From Bacteroidia bacterium (lineage in GTDB: Bacteria > Bacteroidota > Bacteroidia > J057 > JADKCL01), in the NCBI GenBank assembly GCA_020635905.1, contig JACJYV010000009.1, positions 310,001 to 374,000 on the forward strand: a stretch of DNA of 64,000 nt. The letters are read 5' to 3'. The notes under the pieces are model-generated. The model saw only the letters and a list, made by a program, of their open reading frames with translations. It did not search any database and had not been told where the DNA came from. Of the stretch, positions 25,858 through 34,897 are shown piece by piece (the stretch's first letter is position 1; each line of letters opens with the position of its first letter). The position numbers and the translations under genes were made by a program.

Positions 25858-26367
25858 TCAGGTCAAGAAAATCTTTTTCAGGTGCACTGCATCCTCGGGT
25901 TTCATGCGTTTGGCGCTGATCAGTCTCAGTTCGCGGCGGCGCATGGCGCTTTCGTACAATTCCTTTTCCTCCTCCGTTTCGGGGTGCACAGGATCCACGG
26001 GAATGGGACGACCCGTCTGGTCCACGGCCACAAAGGTGTAAAATGCCTGGTTTGAACTTCTCTTTTCTGTGGATTGCAGGTTCTGGGCCCACACTTTGAC
26101 CATCACTTCCATGGAAGTCTTGAAAGCGCGGGTCACTTTGGCCTCCAGAATCACGATTTCTCCCAGTTTGATCGGGCTTTGAAAGTCAACAAAATCCACG
26201 GAAGCAGTTACCACCACGCGGTTGGAGTGTTTGGAAGCAGAAATCGCAGTCACAATGTCCATCCAGTGCAACAAACGCCCACCCATGAGGTTGCCCAGGG
26301 TGTTGGTGTCGTTGGGAAGGACCAGTTCGGTCATATTGGCCAGGGTATAAAGAGGAGTTTTGTCCAT
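25858..26367 (-). CDS. Acyl-CoA thioesterase (hotdog fold, YciA/BACH-like)
   Basis: A 169-residue single hotdog-domain thioesterase that hydrolyses acyl-CoA to free acid and CoA. The signature NDTNTLGNLMGGRLLHWMD near the N-terminus, followed by VVTASVDFVDFQSPI, is typical of the YciA/BACH (ACOT7) group; the conserved Asp is in the helix segment. The ATG at 26367 is preferred; an in-frame start at 26391 would add eight residues. The C-terminal 40 residues are charged and helical. It is monocistronic as far as I can see. Confidence 0.85.
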   Translation of the reverse strand: MDKTPLYTLANMTELVLPNDTNTLGNLMGGRLLHWMDIVTAISASKHSNRVVVTASVDFVDFQSPIKLGEIVILEAKVTRAFKTSMEVMVKVWAQNLQSTEKRSSNQAFYTFVAVDQTGRPIPVDPVHPETEEEKELYESAMRRRELRLISAKRMKPEDAVHLKKIFLT

Positions 26368-26547
26368 TGGATTAAAAATTTTGACAAACATACGAATTAG
26401 AAATCAGAGAATGGGGTTGAGTTTACTCTCATTTCCCGGGTGAGCTTTCTGATGAACATCTGGTGGAAAAGAAAATGCCAGATTGGCTTTCAATTTCAAT
26501 AATTTTGCAACCTGTAATTCATTTTTAACTTCATAGCAACCAATTTT

Positions 26548-27453
26548 ATGCGCCAGTACCACGAACTTTTGAAGCACGTCCTGGAAAACGGGGTGCAAAA
26601 GGGTGATCGGACAGGTACGGGAACCCAAAGCGTTTTCGGCTACCAGATGCGGGTAAACCTTCAGGAGGGATTCCCTTTACTTACCACCAAAAAAGTTCAT
26701 TTTAAGTCAATTCTGCATGAATTATTGTGGTTTTTGAGGGGCGATACCAATATCCGTTACCTGGTGCAAAACGGGGTGAATATCTGGAATGAATGGCCCT
26801 ATCAAAATTGGTTGCGTGAGTTAGGCCAGGAAGCTTCTTTTCCCAAATATTCTGAGGAATGGAAGGAAAAAATGAAGGAATTCGTGGCGAGGGTGCAGGA
26901 TGATGGGGATTTTGCGGCTAAATGGGGAGACCTGGGACCTGTTTACGGACGTCAGTGGCGCAATTTCGAGGGGGTGGATCAGATTGCAGAAGTGGTCGAA
27001 TCCCTCAGAAAAAATCCCGACTCGCGTCGCTTGATTGTCTCTGCCTGGAATCCCAAGGATATCCCGGTCATGGTGAAGTCTGGTCTGCCGCCCTGCCATA
27101 CCATGTTCCAGTTTTATGTGGCCGAAGGTCGTCTGAGCTGCCAGCTTTACCAACGCAGCGCCGATCTTTTCCTGGGCGTACCTTTCAATATTGCTTCCTA
27201 TGCGCTTTTGACCCTGATGATGGCTCAGGTTACGGGTTTACAGCCGGGCGAATTCATCCATACGTTTGGAGACGTTCACATCTATTCCAATCACGTGGAT
27301 CAGGTGAATATCCAGTTGGCCCGCAAGCCCAAACCACTCCCAGAACTGGTCATTAATCCTTCAGTGAAATCCATTTTTGATTTTACTTACGAGGATTTCG
27401 AATTGAAAAATTACGATCCCTATCCACGCATTAAAGCCCCCGTTGCTGTATGA
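26548..27453 (+). CDS. thyA: Thymidylate synthase
   Basis: A 301-residue ThyA that converts dUMP and methylene-THF to dTMP and DHF. Visible: GDRTGTGTQSVFGYQMR at residues 19-35, the catalytic Cys in SGLPPCHTMFQFYV, SADLFLGVPFNIASYALL and the final DPYPRIKAPVAV. It is longer than the 264-residue E. coli enzyme because of an insert at about residues 90-125 (the EEWKEKMKEF region), a variation known in other ThyA proteins. A -7-like TAATTTTG lies at 26500-26507. Its stop overlaps the folA start in an ATGA, so the two are translationally coupled, fitting the DHF-recycling partnership. Confidence 0.97.
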   Translation: MRQYHELLKHVLENGVQKGDRTGTGTQSVFGYQMRVNLQEGFPLLTTKKVHFKSILHELLWFLRGDTNIRYLVQNGVNIWNEWPYQNWLRELGQEASFPKYSEEWKEKMKEFVARVQDDGDFAAKWGDLGPVYGRQWRNFEGVDQIAEVVESLRKNPDSRRLIVSAWNPKDIPVMVKSGLPPCHTMFQFYVAEGRLSCQLYQRSADLFLGVPFNIASYALLTLMMAQVTGLQPGEFIHTFGDVHIYSNHVDQVNIQLARKPKPLPELVINPSVKSIFDFTYEDFELKNYDPYPRIKAPVAV

Positions 27454-27986
27454 TACTTTCCTGCATTTTTGCCACGGATGAAAACGGATTAATTGGGGCC
27501 AATAATGCCCTTCCCTGGCATCTGCCCGCTGATTTGAAACGGTTCAAAGCCGTCACGGGCGGCCATTCCGTGATCATGGGCAGGCTGACCTACGAGTCCA
27601 TTCTGCAATCTCTAGGCAAGCCTTTGCCCAATCGCCGCAATATTGTGGTGAGTCGCGGGCCCGCTCAAAACCAGGAAGGTGTGGAGTTTGCCGCCTCTTT
27701 GGGCGACGCTTTGAAGCTTTGCGTGGGTGACGACGAGGTTTTCATCATTGGGGGAGCCAGCGTTTATAATAAAGCTTTTGAGTTGGGAATCGTGCAAAAA
27801 GTCTATTGGACCCTGATTCACCACGCATTTGAAGGTGATACGCGCCTGGATTTGACCATGTGGAATGAATGGAATCAGGTGGAGAATAAGCGCCTGGAAC
27901 CCGACGATAAAAATGCTCATTTTTATTCTTTCATCACCCTGACCAAGCCAGAGTTAACCAATGCCGGCCGGAGGGTGGAAAATTAA
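27450..27986 (+). CDS. folA: Dihydrofolate reductase
   Basis: A 178-residue DHFR that regenerates THF from the DHF made by thymidylate synthase. Canonical motifs: FATDENGLIGANNALPWHLP (active-site Trp and the following Asp in ADLKRFK), GHSVIMGRLTYESI, PLPNRRNIVVSR, and VFIIGGASVY for the NADPH diphosphate. It starts inside the thyA stop codon. The C-terminus is about 15 residues longer than usual (KPELTNAGRRVEN), and its stop codon overlaps the convergent histone-deacetylase-family gene by 4 nt. Confidence 0.97.
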   Translation: MILSCIFATDENGLIGANNALPWHLPADLKRFKAVTGGHSVIMGRLTYESILQSLGKPLPNRRNIVVSRGPAQNQEGVEFAASLGDALKLCVGDDEVFIIGGASVYNKAFELGIVQKVYWTLIHHAFEGDTRLDLTMWNEWNQVENKRLEPDDKNAHFYSFITLTKPELTNAGRRVEN

Positions 27987-28885
27987 AACCAGATTTCCTG
28001 CGCCAGTCTGAAGGTGTTGCAGTGGGCTTCCACGATGTCGCGGATATTTTCTGAATACCCTCCTCCCATGGAAATCGTCAGGGGGATTTGGTTTAATTTG
28101 ATCATTTCCAGTACGATACGATCTCTTTCTTTGCACCCTGCGCGGGTGAGCGAAAGACGGCCCAGCTTGTCTGTGGCCAGCACATCCACACCAGAAAGAT
28201 AAAAAACCTTGTCGGGTTGCACCTCTTCCAGAAGGCGGGGCAGGGTTTCCCGCAAAAGGCGCAGGTATTCCTCGTCCTCCGTGTAGGGTGGGAGGGAAAG
28301 GTCCAGATCTGAAAGCTCCTTTTCCAGGGGATAATTGCTGCGGCAATGCATGCTGAAGGTGAAAACAGCGGGATCATCCCTGAAAATTTCTGCCGTGCCA
28401 TTGCCCTGGTGAACATCCAGGTCCACGATCAGGATGTTGTGGGCCAGGCCCTTTTGCAGGAGCATTCGGGCGGCCATGGCAATGTCATTGAGCAGGCAAA
28501 AGCCTTCGCCCCGGTCGGTGAAGGCGTGGTGGGTGCCACCCGAAATATTCATCCCAATGCCCTGTTCCAGGGCATATTGGGCAGCCAGAAAGGTTCCCTT
28601 CCCAATGGTAATTTCCCGCGTCACCAGTTCCGCGGACCAGGGAAATCCCGTGCGGCGCACTTCTTTGGGAGACAGGAGGCCGCCTTTCAGGCGGCGCCAG
28701 TATTCAACGTCATGGGTCAGCAGAATTTCCCCTTCCGTAAGCTGGTCAGGTTCAAATAAATTCTCTCTGGTAATGGTTCCCTCATACATCAATTGCTCTG
28801 GAATGAGGTTGTACTTTTCCATGGGGAAACGATGTCCCGGCGGCAGGGGATGGGCGTAACACTCAGACCAGGCAATTTTCAGCAT
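27983..28885 (-). CDS. Histone-deacetylase-family amidohydrolase, copy 1
   Basis: A 300-residue member of the arginase/deacetylase fold. The His pair in SGGTHHAFTDRGEGFC, zinc ligands in DLDVHQGNGTAEIF and SGVDVLATDKLG, and the catalytic Tyr in GGGYS are all intact, so it should be active. Bacterial members remove acetyl groups from polyamines, acetoin-related targets, or protein lysines; the compact size and sequence suggest the class IV-like/AcuC-like branch. A close paralogue lies 3.3 kb away at 32186-33109. The neighbours (folA, a lipoprotein) give no functional clue. Confidence 0.87.
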   Translation of the reverse strand: MLKIAWSECYAHPLPPGHRFPMEKYNLIPEQLMYEGTITRENLFEPDQLTEGEILLTHDVEYWRRLKGGLLSPKEVRRTGFPWSAELVTREITIGKGTFLAAQYALEQGIGMNISGGTHHAFTDRGEGFCLLNDIAMAARMLLQKGLAHNILIVDLDVHQGNGTAEIFRDDPAVFTFSMHCRSNYPLEKELSDLDLSLPPYTEDEEYLRLLRETLPRLLEEVQPDKVFYLSGVDVLATDKLGRLSLTRAGCKERDRIVLEMIKLNQIPLTISMGGGYSENIRDIVEAHCNTFRLAQEIWF

Positions 28886-28930
28886 TGGAAATTCAACCCT
28901 TTTGGGATGTTTGTGGTTTTCATGAAATGC

Positions 28931-28964
28931 AAAAAGGCCAACTTTGCAAAAAGCTGGCCTTTTT
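28931..28964 (-). terminator. Terminator of the 244-residue lipoprotein gene
   Basis: Stem AAAAAGGCCA (28931-28940) / TGGCCTTTTT (28955-28964), 14-nt loop, 15 nt after the stop at 28980 on the minus strand, with U-rich tail. Confidence 0.8.
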
Positions 28965-28979
28965 GAAGGGTTTGAGACC

Positions 28980-29714
28980 TTATTTTATAGTTGCGTCATT
29001 GAGTTGATAAGCGGTCAGTTCGGGTTCAATGTTAAGTGTTCCCAAAGGGCCAGCCTCAAATTCTACTGCAACTTTTACGATCCCTGCGTCTTTGGCAAAA
29101 AATACGGAAAAATTATTGCCGTTGGCCAGGTCAGTATAGAGAATTTCAACCACATTGGTGAAGACTCCTGCACTCACAGACTGATTTGAAATACTGTTGA
29201 CTGTGCACAGGTAGTGATCTTCGTTGGGAGTATCATACCAGGAATTGTTCAGAGTCAGCGGGTAAGACATGAACAAAGTTTCGGTCAGGTCAGCAGCACC
29301 TACGTCCACACGGTACACATTGCCCAGGTTGTCCTTGCGGTAGGCAAAGCGACTGGACTGTGAGCCAAAATCCGGGTTGCCTGTTTCTTCCACAGAAACC
29401 ACGTAATGAACTCCATTCATGGTGGTGTCTTTGATCATGTTGAAGTTGGCGTTGAAGGCAACTGTTCCCAAAAGGGGAATCTCAACAGATCCCTCCAGAT
29501 TCCAGTAATTGCCCGGAGCAGTGGGAAAATAGTTGTCCGGGTACTCGCAGGAACCATCGTCCTCGTTGGCCCCGGGATCGTAGGTAAGCGAATTGGGGTC
29601 AGTGCACCCTTTTACCGGGTCTGCAGGAACCCATGGATCGGGTTCATTTTTTTTGCATCCTGCAAATACGATGAGCAAAACGCCGGCAAGTAGGATTAAA
29701 CGATTGATTTTCAT
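28980..29714 (-). CDS. Lipoprotein, hypothetical (244 aa)
   Basis: Starts at the ATG at 29714 (MKINRLILLAGVLLIVFAG then Cys), a lipoprotein signal peptide with a KKNEP tail. Residues about 35-57 carry the cysteine-bounded motif CTDPNSLTYDPGANEDDGSC, a short Asp-rich module frequently found in Bacteroidota surface proteins. The remaining 180 residues look like an all-beta domain (NYFPTAPGNYWNLEGSV, then YVVSVEETGN). Followed by its own terminator. No enzymatic residues recognised; outer-membrane or surface location is inferred. Confidence 0.72.
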   Translation of the reverse strand: MKINRLILLAGVLLIVFAGCKKNEPDPWVPADPVKGCTDPNSLTYDPGANEDDGSCEYPDNYFPTAPGNYWNLEGSVEIPLLGTVAFNANFNMIKDTTMNGVHYVVSVEETGNPDFGSQSSRFAYRKDNLGNVYRVDVGAADLTETLFMSYPLTLNNSWYDTPNEDHYLCTVNSISNQSVSAGVFTNVVEILYTDLANGNNFSVFFAKDAGIVKVAVEFEAGPLGTLNIEPELTAYQLNDATIK

Positions 29715-29799
29715 TTTATTTAAATGTGCTTTTGCTGCCAAGTTATGAAATTTTGACGGATGAAAACAGGATTTTTACCGCCTGAATTCAGCCTGAAAT

Positions 29800-30886
29800 T
29801 TATTTTTTTGCAGAGGCCATGAGGAATGCCTTGATGAAATCTTTGATATCGCCATTCATGACTGCATCCACGTTGCTGGTTTCCACCCCTGTCCGCACGT
29901 CTTTCACCAGTTTGTAGGGGTGAAAAACGTAGTTTCTGATCTGTGAACCCCATTCAATCTTCATTTTTCCGCCTTCCACTTCGGCTTTTGCTGCGTCACG
30001 TTTTTCGATTTCCAGCTGATACAACCTGCTCTTGAGCATTTTCATGGCCTGTTCGCGGTTGCGGCCCTGGGTCCGTTCCTGCTGGCAGTCCACCACGATT
30101 CCAGTTGGAATGTGGGTCAGGCGCACCGCGGTTTCCACCTTATTTACGTTCTGACCGCCTTTTCCTGAAGAGTGGTGGGTATGCAGCTCAATGTCGTTGG
30201 GATGAATTTCAATCTCAATCGTGTCATCGATCTGGGGATAGACATACACAGAAGCAAACGAGGTGTGCCTTCTGGCGCTTGAATCAAAAGGAGAAATCCT
30301 GACAAGACGGTGCACGCCGTTTTCACCTTTGAGGTTGCCGTAGGCAAACGGCCCTGCAATCTCCATTTGGACGCTTTTGATCCCGGCCACGTCTCCTGGC
30401 TGCTCTTCCAAAAGGGTTACTTTGTAACCGTTTTTTTCCGCGTACATGATGTACATGCGATAAAGCAGAGAAGCCCAGTCCTGGCTTTCCGTTCCACCCG
30501 CACCTGAATTGATCTGGATTACGCAATCCAGTTCATCCTCCTCATTGGAGAGCATCATCTTGAACTCCAGGTCTTCCACTGCGGCCAGGGAATCCTTGTA
30601 ATTGTCGTTGACCTCCTGCTCCGTAGCTTCGCCTTCTTTGGAAAATTCAAAAATTACCTCCAGATCCTGAACTTTCGAATCCACAATTTCATAGGCTTCG
30701 GTCCAGTATTTGAGGGATTTTATGTTTTTGAGGATTTTTTCCGCCTCTTTTGGGTCGTCCCAAAAGTCAGGACGGACTGAAATGTCTTCTAATTCGCTGA
30801 TCTGGGCATTCTTCTGATCGACGTCAAAGGTACCCCCTCAGCGCTTCAACCCTTGCGCTTAAATCCTTAAGTTGTTCAATTGTCAT
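29800..30886 (-). CDS. prfB: Peptide chain release factor 2, with programmed +1 frameshift
   Basis: RF2 catalyses peptide release at UGA and UAA codons. The ATG at 30886 opens a 20-codon frame (MTIEQLKDLSARVEALRGYL) that ends at an in-frame TGA (30824-30826); the rest is read from GAC in the +1 frame to 29800, giving about 361 residues. The shift site is CTT-TGA-C (30823-30829), preceded by the internal Shine-Dalgarno AGGGGG (30833-30838), the classical autoregulatory arrangement. The body carries the stop-recognition SPF in RISPFDSSARR and the catalytic GGQ in SSGKGGQNVNKVETAVRL. Annotating only the second frame would give a falsely truncated protein. Confidence 0.95.
30823..30838 (-). promoter_or_regulatory. 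prfB: prfB programmed +1 frameshift site
   Basis: AGGGGG, TAC, CTTTGAC on the minus strand: internal Shine-Dalgarno three nt before the slippery CTT codon and the in-frame UGA. It matches the E. coli site except for one base in the spacer codon. Low RF2 slows termination at UGA and promotes slippage, giving negative feedback. Confidence 0.95.
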
Positions 30887-30912
30887 TTTTTCAATGCTTT
30901 TTTAATTCCCGA

Positions 30913-30943
30913 CAAAGGTATCATTGTCTGGGTTAAAATGAAA
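30913..30943 (-). promoter_or_regulatory. Promoter for prfB
   Basis: On the minus strand TTTC (30940-30943), 19 bp, TACCTTTG (30913-30920), about 27 nt before the ATG at 30886. One mismatch in the -33 box, exact -7 box. Confidence 0.55.
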
Positions 30944-31123
30944 AATTCCTTTTTCCAGGCGTATTATTATAGCCTTTTTGGGTCACGCGAAGGCCGCAAA
31001 GAGGTTGGTTTCTGCGTTTTGTGGGTTGAAAGGAGCTGAGTGTGCAAAGCCAGAATGCAATTATCATGGTTTTGCCATGCGAATTCCCATTGGTTGGTTG
31101 CAGAAGGCCATTAAACATTGGTT

Positions 31124-31507
31124 TCAAAAACCATGAAACTTCAGGTCGGGAGGCGCGACATTTTCCAGGTGGTGAAAAATGGGGTTTTCAGGGTCATCCA
31201 TAGAAATTCCCACAATGTCAAACACGGAAGGAACCGTCATCATTTGTCTTTCCCACAGGTAAAAACTGGCCGCAACGGCAATGGTTCTGATTTTGGAATC
31301 TGTTACAAAGTCTTCAGGCTCCTGAAAGCGGGTATTGGAACGGGTTTTTACTTCCACAAAATGAATGACATTGTCCTGAAAGGCTACGATGTCGATCTCA
31401 GACTTTTTGTATTTGTAATTCTGGTCGAAGATGATGAATCCCTTCGCTTCCAGAAAGCGGACGGCGAGTTCTTCGCCCTGTTTTCCCAGTTCATTATGGG
31501 TTGCCAT
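31124..31507 (-). CDS. yraN: YraN-family (UPF0102) endonuclease-like protein
   Basis: A 127-residue protein with the restriction-endonuclease-like fold typical of YraN: GKQGEELAVRFLEAKGF, then the catalytic-type KKSEIDIVAFQDNVIHFVEVKTR (Glu/Asp and ExK). The family is widespread and associated with DNA repair or recombination, but its role is poorly defined. It is the last gene of the likely comEC-HDAC-secreted protein-yraN operon, 20 nt after the previous stop. Confidence 0.9.
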   Translation of the reverse strand: MATHNELGKQGEELAVRFLEAKGFIIFDQNYKYKKSEIDIVAFQDNVIHFVEVKTRSNTRFQEPEDFVTDSKIRTIAVAASFYLWERQMMTVPSVFDIVGISMDDPENPIFHHLENVAPPDLKFHGF

Positions 31508-31527
31508 AGATACTCAGGTTGGGGTGA

Positions 31528-32214
31528 TTACTTGCGTGGATCGCGTTTCTTGCGTTTGAATCCGCGCGGGATTTTAAAATTCGCTTCTCCCAGGGCTTTG
31601 GGCGTAATGGAGGAATATTCCGTGGTAATGGTCAGGTTGGCTTGCTTGATCACTTTTCTGAGTGGAATGCGGCCATCCAATCCAGGAGTCAGGAAGTCGG
31701 CCTTGGCCTCGTTTTTGTCCTTTCCTTCGTAATTTTTCAAATCCACGCGGTATTTGTCCGTCACGTAGTACAAAATGGCGGCTTCGCCGGGTTTTACCAC
31801 GCGGTAAACGGAGCACCATTCGTTTTTTACCTGAATAGAATCCTGCACTTTTTCAGCCTTGGGAGCCGCTTCCGTGGAATCTTCCTGAAAATAATCCCTC
31901 AAATAAAACACCTGGCTGGCCATATCCACGATATAGGTGTGGTTGGAATCGCCAATGTAAAGAAAGGTGCGGGGAATGCGGGCCTCATACAGGTTGATAA
32001 TGAAATTATCGTCCTTGATGTGGAGGTCCATTTTCTTGGCGGGCTCATTTTCAAGGAGTCCCTTGGCATCTTTTCCCGTGATGGAAATATTATAGGTGAC
32101 ACTGCCTTCGAAAAAATTCTGGGCCACGGCATTCCGTGCGCTCACGAAGGTCAGCAACACCATGATAACGGCATAAATGCCGGGTTTAATTCCTGAAAAA
32201 CTTCTCTTGTCCAT
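31528..32214 (-). CDS. Secreted protein, hypothetical (228 aa)
   Basis: Starts MDKRSFSGIKPGIYAVIMVL with a signal peptide ending near SARNAVAQ, then an all-beta-looking periplasmic or surface domain (NFFEGSVTYNISITGKDA, NHTYIVDMASQVFYL). The pattern resembles GLPGLI/DUF4412-type Bacteroidota proteins, but I cannot assign it with confidence. The tail is strongly basic (FKRKKRDPRK). The start at 32214 overlaps the upstream HDAC gene by 29 nt; an internal ATG at 32163 would remove the overlap but shorten the signal peptide. Confidence 0.72.
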   Translation of the reverse strand: MDKRSFSGIKPGIYAVIMVLLTFVSARNAVAQNFFEGSVTYNISITGKDAKGLLENEPAKKMDLHIKDDNFIINLYEARIPRTFLYIGDSNHTYIVDMASQVFYLRDYFQEDSTEAAPKAEKVQDSIQVKNEWCSVYRVVKPGEAAILYYVTDKYRVDLKNYEGKDKNEAKADFLTPGLDGRIPLRKVIKQANLTITTEYSSITPKALGEANFKIPRGFKRKKRDPRK

Positions 32215-33109
32215 AAATTTCTAATCCTAGTTTGAATGTATTGCAATGAGCTTTTACCACCGTGTTCAGGAGGGGAGAGTAACCCCCACCCATGACGATT
32301 ACCAAAGGTATGCGCCGGATTTTCGCCTGCGAAATTACCCATTTGTCCCTTTCCCGGCAACCCTGAAGGCTGAGATTCAATCGCCCGAGGCGATCTGTCT
32401 GCAGCACATCCACGCCTGCCACATAGAAAACGATATCCGGGTTAATTTCTTCATACAGCCGCGGCAGATACTGGTGTAACAAATCCAGATACGTAACATC
32501 GTCCGTAAAGGCAGGTATTTCGACGTCCAGATCGGAAACTTCCTTTTGGTAAGGATAATTGTCCTTGCAGTGCATGGAGAAGGTAAAAACCGCGGGATCA
32601 GCTGCAAAAATGCTGGCTGTTCCGTTGCCCTGATGCACATCCAGATCCACTACCAGAACCTTTTTTACCAGCTTTTGGGCCAGCAACCAGCGGGCGGCAA
32701 TAGCCACATCATTGAGCAGGCAAAAGCCTTCTCCCTTATCAAAGAACGCATGATGGGTTCCTCCTGCAAGATTTATGCCACAGCCATCTTCAAGGGCATT
32801 TCGGGCGCATTGCACCGTGCCACTTGCTGAAGAAAGGCTCCTTTGCACCAAAACTTCACTTCTGGGAAACCCAATGCGACGGATTTCACGGTCGCTGAGT
32901 TGGTTTTGTTTGGCACGGGCCCAGTAAAGGGGGCAATGAGCCAGTTCAATCACCTCGTCCGTTATAAATTCGGGATGAAACACTTGTTCGGGTTTGATTG
33001 CGCCTTCGTACTCAAGTTGCTGGCGAATCAGTTCATACTTCTGCATGGGGAATTTGTGCCCTTCGGGCAGCTCGATTCTGTATTTTTCAGAAGTTGAAAG
33101 GCGAATCAT
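32186..33109 (-). CDS. Histone-deacetylase-family amidohydrolase, copy 2
   Basis: A 307-residue paralogue of the protein at 27983-28885, colinear over nearly the full length. Active-site motifs are intact: AGGTHHAFFDKGEGFC, DLDVHQGNGTASIF, AGVDVLQTDRLG and GGGYS. Both copies share the N-terminal pattern GHKFPMQKYELIRQQL / GHRFPMEKYNLIPEQL. It lies 9 nt after comEC and overlaps the next gene, so it is embedded in an operon, unlike copy 1. Substrate unknown. Confidence 0.87.
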   Translation of the reverse strand: MIRLSTSEKYRIELPEGHKFPMQKYELIRQQLEYEGAIKPEQVFHPEFITDEVIELAHCPLYWARAKQNQLSDREIRRIGFPRSEVLVQRSLSSASGTVQCARNALEDGCGINLAGGTHHAFFDKGEGFCLLNDVAIAARWLLAQKLVKKVLVVDLDVHQGNGTASIFAADPAVFTFSMHCKDNYPYQKEVSDLDVEIPAFTDDVTYLDLLHQYLPRLYEEINPDIVFYVAGVDVLQTDRLGRLNLSLQGCRERDKWVISQAKIRRIPLVIVMGGGYSPLLNTVVKAHCNTFKLGLEIYGQEKFFRN

Positions 33110-33118
33110 GGAAAAATT

Positions 33119-34726
33119 TTACTGACGACTATACGAATTTTCCTCAGGATTAATTCCAGGGGAAAAGGTCCGTTTCAATCGCAATCCCGACCAAATTAAA
33201 GAAAATAATTCAGCCAGGGATTTTTCACCCGACCGTGCGCGGAAGTCTGCACTGAATTTCAGCAAAATTGCACTGGTGAAAAAGACCATCCCCAGCATTA
33301 AACCCGTTGAATGCCAGTTGGTTTTGTCGATCACGGCTCCGGGCAGGCCTGCAATCCAATCTGCCCACCAAATCAGGGCCCAGAGCAGTCCGTGAAGCAT
33401 TTTTGCCAGCAAGGCACCCAAAAAGGGAATCCAGCAAAGGCTGAGATAAATGAAGCCCAGGTGAATGATCAGCCAGGCGAGGGGCAGGGCAATCAGGTTG
33501 GAAAGGAGGAACCAGGTGGGGAAATTCCCAAAATTCAGCAGGATAAAGGGCAGGGTGGAAAGCTGGGCAGCCAGGGTCACGGCCACTGATTCAGTGATTT
33601 TTATGGGGATAAGTGGAATTCCATTGTGAATGAAAACAGATATGGGTTTTGTGAACAATAAAATCCCAAATACCGCGGAAAAGGACAGCTGAAAGCCTGG
33701 ATTGTACAGGTCATTGGGGTTGATCGCAAGCAAAACCAGGGCGGCAAAGGACAGCAGGGTTAGGCTGTTGTGACGCAGGAAAAACACCTTTCCTGCGGAA
33801 AGGAAGCTCATCATCAGGGCAGCTCTGCAAGCTGAAGGCGCCGCCCCTGATACCAGGGCAAATACCCAGATGAGCAGGATTGCAAGTAAATGTCGCGCCC
33901 AAATCTGGCGGTGACCGGGAAAAATTCTGCCCAGTAAAGCCAACAGACTCAGGTAAATCACTCCCAAATGAAGGCCCGAAATAGCCAGCAAATGGCTAAG
34001 ACCCGAAGCGCGAAAGGAATCCCGCGTGCCCCTGGAAAGGTCACCACGATCTCCCAGGATCATCCCTTTGGCCAGGGACGAAATTTTTGCATCGGGCAGG
34101 CCCGTTTCCAATTCTTTTACCAGAAAGGCCTGAAGCCGGGAAAAAATCCCGCCTCCCTGAGCAGAAACCAACTCCAGGGTTGCTGAAGAAATGATGGCCC
34201 GCGTGCCCTGGTTCAAAAGGTATTGATAATAGCCGTTTTCCCCTGCCTCCAGAGCGCGAATTTCGCCCTCTATTTTGATCAGATCTCCCCGCTGTGGCAA
34301 AAAAGAAGTATCCCTGAAATAAATCAGGGCCTTTCCACTCAGCCTGACTTCTTCATTTTGGACCAAACTCAATGCCTGAATCTCACAATTGCCCCCTCGA
34401 GCCATTTTGGTCCCGTTTTGGGTGGCCTCGGCCAGAATTTCAACCCGTTTTCCTTCAAAAGTCAAAAGGTGATTGGCAGGCAATTGCTGGTTGAAAAATG
34501 CGTACCCCAATCCCAAAGCAGCCATTACAAAAAGTGGAATTCCTTCCCGAAAAATCAGCCTGGAAGGCTTCATGGGCAGGGGAGAGTCCTTTTTGATCAA
34601 CCAGAAAACCAAAATCAGAATGAGGAAAAAAAATCCCACGCCTGTCAGGGGGAATCTGAAGGAAATAATTCCTGCCATGAAACTGAGGCTGAGCAAAAAT
34701 ATTTTGGGGAGCTTGTTTGATTTCAT
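33119..34726 (-). CDS. comEC: ComEC/Rec2-family DNA uptake channel (competence domain only)
   Basis: A 535-residue polytopic membrane protein. The N-terminal helices and OB-like domain (EVRLSGKALIYFRD, RGDLIKIEGEIR) precede the competence domain signature SHLLAISGLHLGVIYLSLLA and GAAPSACRAALMMSFL. ComEC forms the inner-membrane channel for single-stranded DNA in natural transformation. The C-terminal metallo-beta-lactamase domain of full-length ComEC is absent, as in many Bacteroidota members. The ATG at 34726 is supported by a -7 box (TACTTTTG, 34775-34782) that a longer start at 34777 would overlap. Confidence 0.88.
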   Translation of the reverse strand: MKSNKLPKIFLLSLSFMAGIISFRFPLTGVGFFFLILILVFWLIKKDSPLPMKPSRLIFREGIPLFVMAALGLGYAFFNQQLPANHLLTFEGKRVEILAEATQNGTKMARGGNCEIQALSLVQNEEVRLSGKALIYFRDTSFLPQRGDLIKIEGEIRALEAGENGYYQYLLNQGTRAIISSATLELVSAQGGGIFSRLQAFLVKELETGLPDAKISSLAKGMILGDRGDLSRGTRDSFRASGLSHLLAISGLHLGVIYLSLLALLGRIFPGHRQIWARHLLAILLIWVFALVSGAAPSACRAALMMSFLSAGKVFFLRHNSLTLLSFAALVLLAINPNDLYNPGFQLSFSAVFGILLFTKPISVFIHNGIPLIPIKITESVAVTLAAQLSTLPFILLNFGNFPTWFLLSNLIALPLAWLIIHLGFIYLSLCWIPFLGALLAKMLHGLLWALIWWADWIAGLPGAVIDKTNWHSTGLMLGMVFFTSAILLKFSADFRARSGEKSLAELFSLIWSGLRLKRTFSPGINPEENSYSRQ

Positions 34727-34897
34727 GCACCAAAATTGCAGGATGCATTCCAGGTTGCCATGGAAAGGAATTGCCAAAAGTAACAGGTATGAGGCAGGCT
34801 TTTTCTTTAAACTTCGTTTAAAATCATCCTGAAAACGCTTGAAAGGCCATTTTGGGGAATAATTCAGGAGAAAACTGGTAACATAGTTGAGGGGAAA

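Noticed and set aside
26404..26628. 74-codon minus-strand frame upstream of thyA
   Set aside because: It overlaps the start of thyA on the opposite strand and covers the probable thyA promoter.
29800..30684. prfB as a truncated or frameshift-broken gene
   Set aside because: The missing N-terminus is supplied by the 20-codon first frame and a canonical CTTTGAC frameshift site.
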